From Phallusia mammillata (lineage: Eukaryota; Chordata; Ascidiacea; Phlebobranchia; Ascidiidae), in assembly GCA_003260075.1 (NCBI GenBank), contig QLIY01000389.1, positions 76,994 to 140,993 of the forward strand: DNA of 64,000 nt, read 5' to 3'. Each line of letters starts with the position of its first letter. Within the stretch, counting starts at the first letter, position 1. The notes under the pieces are model-generated. The model worked only from the letters and a program-made list of their open reading frames with translations, did not search any database and was not told the DNA's origin. Below are positions 48,677 through 62,000 of the stretch, one piece after another. Position numbers and translations under genes: made by a program.

Positions 48677-51600
48677 CATTGGGCGCGACGGCGGCGAAGA
48701 ATGATCTCAGTTCGGTAATTACAGATTAAGGTGATTCACGCTGGCGACAAAGGATTACGACACGAAAGAGATAAGGCGGCGGTCACGGTGGGTAGATATC
48801 ACCCCAGGAAAAAACGGCTACGAGTTCTGTCAGTGGTCCACATGATGGGTTCGCCGATCGGTATAGGAAAACTGTAAGTTTTTTAAAGAAAACTGTCCAC
48901 TATGCGACGCGTAGCTCCATAATGAAGTTCAAGATTTTGTGGATAATCTTGCATCTAAGTTCCCAAACACCCTGCTAGGTGATATTAAACAGCTTGTTAT
49001 GGCTGAACCGTAACCGAATCGTCGAAGAATGGCACTCATTTTAAAAAGATGAGAACTACTAATACAAATTTTGCGCTGAGTCATCAGGGGCGTTCGGTGA
49101 TGGGTATTAGCTCCGAAGTGATGCGGATTTTATTTACACGGATGTCTGAGCTGTCTCGTGCGAGACGTCATCAAGAGAAAATGGAATCATTATCGTGATG
49201 ATCAGCGGATTAGGGAAAATAAACGCCAAAGACGTTAATGTCTGTTGTGAAACAAATAATCAATTTTTTTAGCTCGAACTTGTGTGGCACAGTTGTGGAC
49301 CGGGTCGGGTTTTGGCTACAAGTTCAGACATTATTTGAATAAAAATGACTTAATGCGTCATTCTGTCAGGTCGAGACGTAATTTCTCTTTAACAAATCTT
49401 TTTTTTTCGGGCCTAAATCGTTTTTTTGTATGTTTCCTATTCTAGCTTGTACTATCGGAGTGAAGCACCAATTTCGAGCTCCATCACATGCCCGGGACAT
49501 AATATACATTGTGTGTTATATGCTGAGAAGTAAAGTAGTTTACCACACCCATAACGTCACCTGTATGTATAACAGGAGTTTTAAGTTTTATAGTTGAATT
49601 TTAAAACCGCATGAGATATACAGGATGAGTACTTTAAATAAACATTTCCAAGCACAAAATTGTTGCCTGATACACTTGGGTAATTAAATCAAAGCTCAAG
49701 ACAAAAATATTGCCTTTTTGAATGTAGAGGTCACGTATTTTCACTGTGGATTTCGCATTTTTAAACAAACACAAACCATTAAACATCACAAAATTGGACT
49801 GTGTAAGCACCATTACATCTTGACGTGTTGCCTAATTTATGACACAGAACGCCTCGAGGTTGTCTTGTGTATCAAATCGTGTCATAATTCGCGGTACAAA
49901 TGGGTAAATTCGAAAGCACTTATTGATCGGATAGCAGACGCAATCAATGCTTTCGGCGCCCGCGGAATATTGCGATAGAAACGCGTATATCGAAGTGCGC
50001 AAAGTGTTTCGAGGAATTTATCCTGCGTATCCCCGTGGTATTGTATACACCACCGCCGTACCCAACATATGCTGTCAAAGCTCACCCTTTTGCGCCTATA
50101 GCTATGGTAAAAACAAGAAATAGAAAGCAACAGTTTAGTGCGCACGTTGCTTAGTGACAAGAAAGTATCAAAATGTTGGTGCCGTGTAAAGCTAATGTAG
50201 CCATTTATCAGATAACGACAACCAGAATAGGACGCCGAAACTTCTTCGATACGCAAATAACTTGCCAGAAGAGCTATATATGGTTTCTGGCAGCTACAAG
50301 TTAAATGTGGGTGCCATGTTTTGAAACATCACAATTTAATGTTCGGCATCAACCAAACCGCTCCGGCCAACTGCATGAAAACAAATTATGTGAGTTTGGC
50401 AACTAAAAACAGAAAAAAAGAAGTCCATCAAACTGCGAGCGTTTTTCAGACTCGCTGAGGTAGACATGGCAAAATGCGGCTACGCAGATTATATCTCAAG
50501 GTTCGTCACCGGATTTAGAGAGAGACAAGGATGTAAACTTTGACCGGTAATGGCGGTTCCCATTAATGTTTCAAATCTGGATAAGCACGGGTGGCATGTG
50601 TACATTTGGGTTGGCTTATCGCCTGTTGTGTGTTAGTAGAAAAAAGTCGTAAACTCACGACCAAGATATGGTGCTTTGGCAAATGAAAGTAATAAAGCTG
50701 TGAATAGTGAAACACAGGAGTATTTGTTTAGTTTAAATTGGTAAAAGGCAGTACAACATCTACTTTCGCAAACAAACGTGCATTGAAATAACGCATAAAC
50801 TATCCCTAAATGTCATCGAAGGTGGAAAAATACGAAACAGGCTTTTCAGTTGTTCAACAGACAAGAATAGCATGTGTAACACGTTACCACATGCTTCGGC
50901 GTGAAAAATGGGCAGCAGGGTTTAACCGTAAACAGAAACGTCCTTGTCAGATGTCGGAGCTAATTTGAATCGCTTGCCGTGTATTTAAAACAGACCCGGA
51001 TATTCGCCTCTGTCAGTATATTAAGATCAGAAGAGGCGCAGACGGTAGGGACATAAACAGCAACAGCATGTAGGTATCTTTAGCTGCGATACAGAATTAA
51101 ATCACCCAGGCTTGTGTTGATCTTGGAACTAGAATTGGTTAGAAAGGCATTTAGATGCATCATTATGTTGTTGTGTATGCTCACGAACTAATCTGCTTTT
51201 GTGTGCGAAAAGTTTAAAACAATCAATGGTTTGAGAGCCATTTTTCATCGTTTTCCATTTTATTGTAACTTTTTGGTTTGTGATAGTTATCTTACTTTAA
51301 TTGCATTTGTCGAAATTTTGTTTGAATTTGAATTGGCTTTGACATTTTGTATGCATCGCTATGGTACTCCAAATCGGTAGGCTTGATAGCACACATGTTT
51401 GTTATTCAGGGTTTTAAGTATGTTTGCAAACCGGCAGTCATGCTAAGGTCACCGCAAGCACACAACAAAGCCACCCTTGTGAGGTGATATGACTGTGACA
51501 AGCAACTCAGCGAATTTAAAGTATCAAGTTTCTTTCGGGCCACCGGGCCCCCACACGACGCCCTGACCATACAGACCAGGACAGCATGCTAAAATTGGAA

Positions 51601-51998
51601 GAGAGGGTTGAGTCCCAGCGCCAATCAGGGACCGATTGACATTATACGAGAGACCGCTAGTACTTCCGATGCTGTAAAAGGCACATTTATCGGGCGCTGC
51701 AGTTTTCAGAACATGTCAGGCTTAAGTTAATTACTTGTGCATCACAACAGGACGTATACGACGAGGTATAAACACTGTTTGTTGGGGGAAATAAACGAAG
51801 GGCCGTGAGTAGGTCGGAGAATTTGGTCCGAGAGAGATGATCCTGTTGTTCACGGCCGCTCTGTTTGTGTGCAGGTTTTCCAGTGTGTCGGATCACGCGT
51901 ATATGTAGGAGTAAAACTTGCATTTTTGAGAGATTGTTGGTAACAGCAAGCGATTGTCTGCTATACAAGCTCAAGCCGTACGCCCAAGCACACAAAAA

Positions 51999-54900
51999 AT
52001 GGAAACGCAGGTAGGTTGTTTATCTGGCCTTCTTGTTAAGTACCTTTTAGCAATATTTATCATTCTTCAGACATTTAAGAAACGAGGTTGTAGTTACCAA
52101 TAATGTTTCAAGCACTTACCCGTAAAATTATTCTACAATGTGTTTTTTTGTGTACAAGATCCCAATGCAATATTTATGGTCTTTCAAACTTTAATCTGTT
52201 CGCTTTAAGTACACATAAATAAGATAACCCTGTTTAAGTTCAAAAACATTACAAAATGTCGAGGATTTTACGTTTTCTGCTAGTATAGTTCATACAAGCG
52301 CATATGCAAATCCACTAGGACTCCTGGAACCATTTAATCGATGCACGTCCATTTCCGGACGGCTTTCAATTGGGGCCGCTTGACTCGGTGACCTATAACC
52401 GTTCAGTTTTCCTGTTCTGCTACTTTAGGCTGTCCAGCACTGCAGCAAAAACACTAAAATGGTTTTACCGAAGAAGTCATGTTAAAACTTACAAAATCGT
52501 AATGAAAATATCAATTTTGTCAGCAAAATTAGCATTACAAGCAAAAATCGACGAATTACATAGAAAGAGCTATTTGGGGAACCTTCACTGCAATTTTAGG
52601 CAAAAAATAACAAACTATGTTTCGCAGCTTGCCTCAGCAATCTGGGTGCCAACGTTTTGTCACTTAAACACGCCTGTTTCGTACCACGATACGTCACCGG
52701 TTGCCAAGCAACAGTTCATTCACCCTGCGATGCTGCCTGGACAACAACTCATCATACCGCCGGCTAATGGCCACGTCATGGTTCATGCACCCCAACAGGT
52801 AACACAAAATAAGACGAATTTTAACTGCTTTACGGTAAATCACATAGACAATGGTGGATTACCCAAGTAACATTATTGAGAACGATTGACAATGCCTCTA
52901 CAAAACTTAAGCACCATAAAACCACAAATATTGTACATGGATGCTAACAAAAATTTTACACAACAGGTTGTTCCAATCCTGCCACAAGAGGCACAATCCC
53001 TGCTTCCCTGTCACGATTTCCTTTCGCAAAAGCTACTGATTCACCCCCTGCAATACCTGCCCTCCGGGGCCGCCCCCACAACACCCACCCTCTACGACGC
53101 AAGCAATCAACACGCCATCACCAAACTTCAACAGGTAATAATCAACAATGAGTCAGGTGTGTTACAGTACTGGGATTTACCGAGAAATGTTTGTGGCATT
53201 TTAGTGCATTGTAGGTATGTCACAGCCGCAGCTTGTGTCAAGTGCTTGTTGTGACTGTTGTGGTGACATTTCGCCCAAATAGGCTTAAAACTGTGGGGTC
53301 GGTATAAGGATTTTAAACACTGTGGGAAACGCCGCTTACTGGGACATTTTTGTGGTTCGAAACAGTTCGTGGAGAAAATGCGGATTTGCGCATAATTGAA
53401 AAGTTAGTTAAATGAAACACCATACAATATTACTGCTAGATGTGCGCCGCTATAAAATAAAACCTCAACCTTTCGTAAAGCAAAAGCGACTGAAAATTGT
53501 TTAATTTAAACCATTAACAGAAGAAAACCACAATAATTGATAACCAGTGATTTGCCCAATTTTGCATGTAACGATATGAACATGTTAATTTGTGTACGGT
53601 TTTGTTCACTATAATTGTTGCGATGATATAAGAATAGCATCAAGTTGACGTATACGTCGGTAATTGGGGATACTTTCATTCAAAATTACACTTGAAACAA
53701 TATTTTGGTGCTAATTGTATGCAGATACATCGCTTTATACAACAAACCACAATCAATTCCAGCAACAGCAATGTAAATATTCTTATCACCCCCAGCTAAT
53801 CCGAAACGCTTGCTGTTCTAGTATTGAATTTCTGTTTCCGTGAGGGGACGGATTTGTTTTCAGCGATAAGAAAACCCCTAAATGTATTGTTTACTTGCCG
53901 GAATCGCTTTGTAAACATTACATGAGTCGCCCATCTGCTTTGGGTCCGCACAACGTCTGCTATACATAATGCAGAGTGACGATCCAATCAAGTTTCGCCA
54001 CATATGCATAATACATTATGAACTGTGGTTGTCAGGTCGCACAAAAGGGTGGAGTTGGATTACAGCGCATTAACGTGGCTTACATTAGGTGCTCTGTGAG
54101 AAAAATCGGCTTTCGAGAACACGATTCCTGCATAAGTTAATGGCTTTGGTCATAAATCAAGAAACAGCTGAACGATCGTACTTTCTTCTTGTCCAACGTT
54201 GTATGGGTAATTTTGACTTCTGTTTAGCCGTTGATCGTGTCACTGTGTTTTAGTGAAACTACCTATATCGCTGGATTGGGTTAATTGCATGTGGTGATGC
54301 CCCGTGTCGAACTTAAGGTACTTCAAAAGTCATGTACATTTTCGGCCATCGTGGTTGCTTAGTTCAGTTCGCATGAGGCTTTTAAGGCCTCGGTAGGGTT
54401 CGCTAGTCTGGACTTCTACGTGTGTTGTAAAAGGTCAGGTCGTTGACTGGCTTTCAAAATAGGTATTGTTCATCTACAAAACAGGCAAATGTAACAGAAA
54501 ACGCCATTCATATTATTCATGGCGTTTATCCAGGAATCGCGTGCAACAGTTTGACCAAAACTTGCACGAGTGAGCGTGTAATGGCCGATTCGCGACGTCG
54601 TTATGAACCATGATAACAATCTTTATCTCTCAACACAGATCCACAGCCACCTGACAACTGACGGCTTGTCCTCGGCGATCCACAAAACGCAGCGGAGGAA
54701 AAAGGTCTCCCCGTCCGCCAAACGCCGAAGCAGGTGCGTGTAAAAATAAACGCGACGGTGAATTGTAAATATTTCGCTGGATTTGGTACTTTATCTCTGG
54801 TTGGAATCTACTGCGTGAGATCAGAAGTGAGATTATCGGGCAACTGACGGCTTGCATCATTTCTGGATTAGGCTAGTGATGTAAGATGTTATTTTGGAGG

Positions 54901-56516
54901 CCGTTACACCGGAGGTACAAAACTAGCACTGGTCATCCTGTATTCAATTTCCTCGCGGCACCCAATTGAACGTATTTTTATGTCTGTTTGGTTAAGGTTT
55001 CCCGCACAACTTGCCGTTAAAAAGTAGTTGACCAGCTTTAGCCCACACAGTTATTTAAAAAAAACATTTACAAGTAATCTCACAAAGATGCTGATGGATT
55101 CTAATAGATTGCATGAATGTTTACATGTTTAGCTCATTGCTTTTTAGGGCACAAACAAAAACATATTTTAGTCTGGTACTGTAGATATACATATAAACAA
55201 CAATAATAAAACAAACTCTTGTTGTTTTTAAAAAAAAACTAGTTACAGTTTTCCACGCAAAAATGTCTTGTGCTTATTGAAATATAGTGCATCAATGTTT
55301 ACATGTTTTTCCCATTGCCTGTTTGGGCATAAACAAAAACATGTTTTAATCTGGTATTGTAGATATGGGTAAACATCATTGATAAGAAACTAGTTACAGT
55401 TTATCACGCAAAAATATCGTTGTGCTTGTTTAAACATAGAATGCTTTTATGTTTGCAGGTTACGCCTAATAGCCTTTCTGGAAGCGAAAAAAGAGAAGTG
55501 TCGAAGTGGATCGTGCGACGGTGAAAAGACGGATGACCGGATATCCGCTAAGTAAGTGCCTTATACATTCTATATGATGGTGCTGACCAGTCCACCTGCA
55601 TGCAAACCCGCCCATTCAATTAACGCTTGTGCCATTGTGTTTATACATTAGCTTGTAAGGGTGAAAAATAAACACATCGGTTAGTTATGCAAGATAACAC
55701 AGCCGCGTATAGTTGATGGTACTGTTGTTTGTGTGCTAGATAGATTCGATAATTATATAATTTACATGCATGGATTTAAGTTCAAACAAAACCATTGATT
55801 TATAAAAGTTTAATAACCGCTTGTTTATGCAACAAACAATTTTCAAATTACATTTTTATCCCTCAGAACAGGCAAGTTACTTTGTTCCTAAGTGGAACAA
55901 TTTATTGTTGCAATCGTAAATAGAAAATAAAATACCCACAGTTATTAATACATCCCTTCTTATATTAGGCGGTCATGGTAGTCTAAAATTGTTTGTGAAT
56001 TGGCATTTTTTAATAATGTTATTTCGGATGTCTTATAAATACATGGCTTCTGCTATTTCTGGTAGCCTACTTACAGGACACAAAAAATCCCAATACTAAG
56101 TCTGACAGCATAACAACACATATATTTGACAAGTTTGACAGTTTTCGACATATATCGTATCTGGCAAATATGTGTAAGAACAGGAAATTAACCAATAGTG
56201 ATCCAGTTTAATCTCTCTGCAGCAAATACTGATATAGCACAACGTTTTATAATCAACGCTTAGCGCCTCTACACAACAAGTAATCAGCCTCACTACTTTA
56301 ATTTAACGTTACAACCCAGAACGCAGTATTAGGGCAATTGGCATATAATAAGAAATTATAATATCACACTAAGTTGCAAAACTGTTTGCCGTCAAGTATA
56401 AAACAAAACTATTTTTTTACAGTTCATCCCCGGTTAACAGCAACAGCGATAGTGACGTCACCACCACGACATCAGACGCCTCTGATCTCGGATCCAATGA
56501 GCAAGCGGAAAATTGA
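51999..56516 (+). CDS. Small basic Ser/Thr-rich protein, probably nuclear, 6 exons
   Basis: Exons 51999-52010, 52628-52798, 52967-53134, 54639-54733, 55459-55551 and 56423-56516 have good GT/AG sites and fully consistent phases, giving 210 residues. The N-terminal two thirds are Gln/Pro/hydrophobic-rich, with PQQ and LQQ at exon ends and no known domain. Residues 136-147 form a bipartite nuclear-localisation-like signal (RRKK, then KRR), followed by a basic helix-prone segment (RLRLIAFLEAKKEK). The C-terminal 30 residues are Ser/Thr/Asp-rich (NSNSDSDVTTTTSDASD). This composition suggests a transcription cofactor or DNA/RNA-binding protein, but I do not recognise the family. The 12-base first coding exon (METQ) is the least certain part; a start inside the open frame before 52628 is the alternative. 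Confidence 0.65.
55117..55450 (+). repeat. Old tandem duplication without a homopolymer junction
   Basis: Two units of about 170 bases (from GCATGAATGTTTACATG and from GCATCAATGTTTACATG) share blocks such as AACAAAAACAT and AACTAGTTACAG but are clearly diverged. They meet directly, with no C or G run, and so act as a natural contrast to the tract-joined duplications. Confidence 0.7.
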
Positions 56517-59029
56517 CGGCTTTGCACTAATACGCCGTACAACGGGAAACAAACGGTTTTGCTGCACTCCTTAAATACAGGAGATGAATATTTTTTCGGT
56601 TGAGTAACACCAACTGATACCATTCCATTGCAATATATTGCGTTTTTGTCTTTTTGAGACGAAATTCTAATGTTTGCGTATTTTGCATCTTGTGACGTTA
56701 GTTTTAAGCGATTGTCTAATCACAGTGGTGTGCAATTCGCTGCGTATTTTTTACCCGAGCACATTACTGGTTAGAAATTGCTTTAATACCTATCGGCATA
56801 TACGGGAGTTGCAGTTGCAAAGTTGTTGTTTTTTTCAATTGTTTGAAGTAACTTCCCAGAACTTTGTTCCATTCTGTTTTTACGGCTCACTATTTTCCTT
56901 TCTGACGCCATTTTGTTGCAATGCATCAAAAACAACTTTTTCGATTTCAAAAAAATTAAAACATTGTCGTTTTTCCGCTGCGTACATTCACATTCAAAAA
57001 ACACAAGCAGACCAAAAAAACAGTCCAAGCACTGTGTATACAAATCATAGACATACAGTGTACCACATCCTTTGTCAAGTACACTAATGACCATAGAGCC
57101 AGCTGTTTGTGAGACCTGTTTATGTGACCTGTTTTTTTCAAATGCAGTAAAATTAGTTTTCTTTCTTGCAAAATCTGACAAAGCACAACTGCTGACTTGA
57201 TATACGTACTTCGTTTCACCACCGAACCGTTTGTTTGTTGTTGAGTTTGTAACGTTTCATTACTTTTTTTGTATTTCTCGTGTACTGCTCTTCACGCGAC
57301 TATCGAATAAATTTCTTTATAATCAGACTGGGGACAAAGCTGCTGTTCTGTGCATTGTTAGGTCAATTATGTAACTTAAAATTTAACCAGATGTGTATAG
57401 GTAGGGTTGTCATACCGTCCATATGTCTAAGATTTGTCCTTATTTTAAAGGAGAATGTCTTAGAATAAGTTTTTGTCCTTATTTCTAAGAATTGTCCTTG
57501 TTTTTGACTTGAGTCCTTATTTTGTCTTTTAAAATCTAAAGGACGCTTTACCGCTCTCTAGCGACAAATACACGTACTGGGAATTCAGAGAATCAAGCAG
57601 ACTGACAAAAACAAACAAAAAAGGAAACAACTTGAATTGTTTTCTTATTGGTTTGGTTGTTTGTCTTCATGCATTATCTAAAAGGTAGATTGGATTTTGT
57701 ACAACCACCACGGTTTCAAGCAATAAACATTACCAAAAACAAATGTGTAAACCAGAAGCAGAAACTAGTTGTACTGTCAAACAAGATAAAACAAAAATCC
57801 ATTCTAGTCAAAAGAACATTATTCGCATTACCATTGTGACGGTACAATGTCAATAACAATGCGAAAAGAATTGTAAACAGGCAATACTGAAGTGAAGCAG
57901 GCAACAAGCAAAAAAAACGTTCTGGAAGTAATCAGTCAGATTGTTAAGCATACACAATACTTTGATGTTCGAAGTAATTTAAACCATACATTGCCAAAAC
58001 CAAAACAGTAACTGAAATTGACATTACTGAGTTTTGGGGGGGGGGGTCAGGCAATAGTGAAGTGTAGCAGGCAACAAGCAAAAAAAAAACGTTCTGGAAG
58101 TAATCAGTCAGATTGTTAAGCATACATAATACTTTGATGTTCGAAGTAATTTAAACCATGCATTGCCAAAACCAAAACAGTAACTGAAATTGACATTACT
58201 GAGTTTTGGTATTTCATGCTTAGAGGAGTCACGACTAATTTTTAATATCGTTAACACATTTTACATACTTGTGAGTGTGTTTCCTGAGTTTCTTGGGGGG
58301 GGGGGTCATGCTAAAAAGCGAACTTAGGCTAAGTATTTTAGGAGTCACGACTAATTTTTAATGTCGTTAACACATTTTACATACTTGTGAGTGTGTTTCC
58401 TGAGTTTCTTGATCCTGTTTCGGGATTTCAGCGGATACACCATGACACAAATCCAAGTTGCTGTCTTGCCACCTTTCAAACGTTAACACAAATGTGCCAT
58501 GAGCCCGATCTCGCATCCGACGGAAGTTAAAAATAGTTACACAAAAGCAAAAAAACATAGTTGTACATTTATTTTGTCAAAAAACAGTAAAATAAAAAAA
58601 TAAGGCAATGGAAATATTTTTAAATGTATCTGTTAACCTTTTTACCACTATTAACAGCCATAATGTCGATTTGAAAATCCCTAAGCTCATCCAATACGGA
58701 CACCGGTATATTGTTCGTTGTAGCGAGGGGGGGGGGGAAAAGCAAAAAAAAACATAGTTGTACATTTATTTTGTCAAAACAGGAAAATAAAAAAATAAGG
58801 CAATGGAAAGATTTTTTAAATGTATCTGTTAACCTTTTTACCACTTTAACAGCCATAATGTCGATTTGAAAAACCCTAAGCTCATCCAATACGGACACCG
58901 GTATATTGTTCGTTGTAGCGATTTCATGCGACACGTTGAAGTTCCCACAAAACAAGTTGAGAACGTCACCAAGTCAGAAGTTAAAACGTTGCAGAAGTTA
59001 CAAAGTTCTTGAAATAAAAGATACAAATC
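56517..59029. other. Region between the basic-protein gene and RPN2
   Basis: It contains the presumed 3' untranslated region of the upstream gene (AATAAA at 57306-57311), a degenerate cluster of TTGTCCTTATTT-like words at 57420-57540, three G-tract duplications (57878-58210, 58213-58411, 58543-58920) and the RPN2 promoter. No other coding exon is visible. Confidence 0.5.
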
Positions 59030-62000
59030 ATGTGGTTCAAAGGTTAGTAATAAATATTTATTTTTGTTAACTTGTGATTGATATGATAAATAATTTTAGT
59101 AAAACTGCTGCAAATCATTTTTCTTAATTGTTAAACTGATATTTATATTTGACCGTTGTTTGGGGCATTTTTATGAATGCTATTTATCATTGCAAAATAT
59201 ACATCTTATGCTCTTTTTGTAATCTATGTTTTGTTATTTCTTTAGGTTTTTTGTTGTTGGCATTTCTGCATGCCACGTTTGCAACAGAATTGAGTTCAGT
59301 TCTGGCACCAACTGACATTAAGCGTCTGATGGACTTCTTCAAGGTATTTACCATAACAATAGTATGCTGCAATATAAAACTGAGTTAATTTGATGTGACA
59401 GAAATTAAATTGACATGTTGTTTTGCAGACACCTTATCCTGATCTAGAAACTGCATACCATTCAATTAAAGTGCTGAAACAGTACACCCAGGGAGGTGCA
59501 ATTGGGGGTGACATTAAACAGGCAAGTTATTTAATATTCTGCATGATTTACTGATAGTTTATGTGTAATTAAAGTTAATTGCAAAAATTAATCGGATGCT
59601 GTAACTATCATTTTAAATGTTTAGAAACACACACAATATAATTTAATAAACTGTGTAAACAAATAGCCTAAGAAACTGTATTAAGAATTATTGAAAAACA
59701 TGTGTGTTTTGCAGGCTGCTTGTGAACAAATCAAGACTTGTGACACAAAATCCCTCTGTTCAGTTTTCTATGCAGCCACTACTCTGGCTACAGTTGGAAC
59801 CTCATGCAAGGTAAACTACAACATTGCCATCAAAGAGTACTATATGTTCAATTCAATATAACAAAAGTAATATATGTGTTTATATATTTTTTTTAACTGG
59901 GTTTACAAACAATTTAGCTTGTGCTGAAATCTAATGATAGGTTTGCATTAGATCTGTGCAGCTTCCGACTACATCTTTTCAGGCCTTAATTTATCTCAGG
60001 TGCAAGTTTATTTGTGATATTTGATTGCAGTACACAATACCAAAAGAAGCACTTGCTCTTGCAAAAAGCAAAATCAGTGAGGAATCTGACACCAAGTCAA
60101 TTTATTCTGCTGTGACAATCCTCAAAAGCTTGGGAAAGCAAGGTTGGTTTAAATGAGCATTAACCTCATTCCATCCTGATTTTCCAATTATATTCTATGG
60201 GGTACAAGTGCATTTAGAGCAACATGTAAATGCACATGAATCAACTTAAAGACTCATCAAAGTGTTTCTGAGACACAAATAAGTTTTTGCATTTTAACCA
60301 AATATTTGTTTCTTACATGACTCTGTGCCATTAGAGGTTGAGTGGTGTTGTTTTCTGTACTAATTTAGGGCCAATCAATTTGAAACTTTGAAATATTGGT
60401 TTTGCAATATTTGGTACATTGGCTTTTTATCTTTTAGTTGACAGTGATGAAGTGATTGGAGCATTGCTTAGTGCTGTGAAAAATGACAACAGTGTTCTCA
60501 GTTCATCATATGCTTTGCTGACCGCTGCACAACTGGACAAGCCCAATCTTAGTGCTCTTCTTAAATCAATTGACATTGAGGTGTGCAAAATATAAATATG
60601 GCTAGATTAAGTTTAACTGTACCACAAAACATGTATATATACAGNATCAATTGACATTGAGGTGTGCAAAATATAAATATGGCTAGATTAAGTTTAACTG
60701 TACCACAAAACATGTATATATACAGTGTTTTTTAAGGTGCAAATTTCTCCAGCGGTTTCCCAAAATTTGGACTTACGGCTATTTTTTGCAAATATGGCTA
60801 TTTTTTGGTATTTAAATGAACACTTGCGGTCTCTTTAAAACTACTTAGCGGTCACCAAACTAAACCTTAAAAAAACTGGGTATAACGCCTTTAATAGGCT
60901 GGGCGCATTATGATTGCAGCAGCATTTTGCAGGTACTGCTAATTTCTCTGTGATAGCGCTACTGTCCGTTGACATAATATATATATATAACAATACCTTG
61001 TTTCTTGGTCTGTAGGATATGGCTGCACAGGCTGATGAAGTTGATGAACGTTACCTTCACTTTGAAAATGACCTTCAAACTACTTCCACCTTCATCTCTG
61101 CCGTCATCGCTTTGAGTCAAGCACAGAAGCAGCAGCTTGGAATTACTCCTGTGAGTCTTCAGTTAAATGTCTTTACTTGTAAATATACACCTGAATAATT
61201 CCCTTTGTGTGTACAAATAAATGTATAAAAGATTGTTTGCTATTGTTACACAGCATTCGCTGTACATTTGGCACACATTTACCCAAATTTGTTTTTAAAC
61301 TGTTTCACTTCTACCAAAGTCAGTTAGTTTTCTTATCATTGAAGTAGTTTGTTTGCTTCTTTTTTATGGAACCACATTAACTTAAATGAAAGCAGTTCTG
61401 TGATTGTTGCATGTGGACAAAGTGATACAGTTAAGTTGTGATAAAAAGTGATTTTCATAAATATTGTGAAGCTTTACAAAATACACATGAAAACTCTGTA
61501 TATGAATGAACTGTTTACAGGCAAACCACTCTTGCTTTATTTTTCCAGGACCAAACTCTTCTGTTCACTAACTTTTTGATGAGGGCAAAATCGACTGTTA
61601 AGACATGCAAGCAAGCTGCCAATGTGGTTTACCCACTCAGTCAGATTGCAACTTCATCACAGGTCACTGTCGCAAAGGCACAACTTGTGTCAAGCAATGC
61701 TGTGTCTGAAGACAAACCTAATTTAGAGGTAAGGCTTGCGGAACTGAAATAATGAGTATTTGTTAAAGTTCCATTTCTTTGTAGTATCTTTGTCAGTGTT
61801 AAATTGGCATCAGACCTATGCCAATGGTTCGTTTGAAATACTTAGCCCCATTGATTGCTATGTCGTGTATGTTAGATCTTGTATTAGTCTTAATATGTCT
61901 ACCTCATTTCCAAGATATTGATTGTACTTTACTTTATTCTAACTTGGTGGTTTAAATCATGTAAAGATCATTTACTACATGGAACAATCTGATTTGTTCT

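Larger units (their letters stand above)
34723..51998. other. Gene-poor region
   Basis: About 17 kb contain no recognisable protein domain. ORFs near 40775-41113, 41886-42218, 46013-46198 and 49718-49978 are short, have no familiar motif and no clear splice partners. The region holds hAT elements (38904-39238, 46868-47187), G-tract duplications (37913-38181, 38405-38715, 42404-42661, 44621-44877) and a cluster of TCACGTGA sites. It may serve as upstream regulatory DNA of the gene at 52-56 kb. Confidence 0.5.
36090..58737 (+). repeat. Series of 13 poly-G tracts, most joining adjacent duplicate segments
   Basis: G-runs start near 36090, 36405, 36650, 36712, 36821 (87 G), 37566, 38042, 38555, 42528, 44744, 58036, 58295 and 58727, mostly 10-12 long. 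As on the left, the sequence before the run is usually repeated after it (for example 37913-38041 and 38053-38181; 44621-44743 and 44755-44877). No C-run of this length occurs right of 32060, so the two series are mirror images about 32-36 kb. Confidence 0.9.

Noticed and set aside
49718-50256. Overlapping plus (86) and minus (124) ORFs
   Set aside because: Opposite-strand overlap without motifs or splice support; probably chance.
52370-52627. Upstream extension of the exon at 52628
   Set aside because: The frame is open, but a clear pyrimidine/AG acceptor at 52627 and phase match to METQ at 51999 make it more likely intron.
57420-57540. Run of TTGTCCTTATTT-like words as a regulatory array
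   Set aside because: The words are degenerate and unevenly spaced; a related string near 12085 suggests a dispersed repeat fragment.
60980-60998. AT dinucleotide run before RPN2 exon 7
   Set aside because: Ordinary short simple repeat in an intron.
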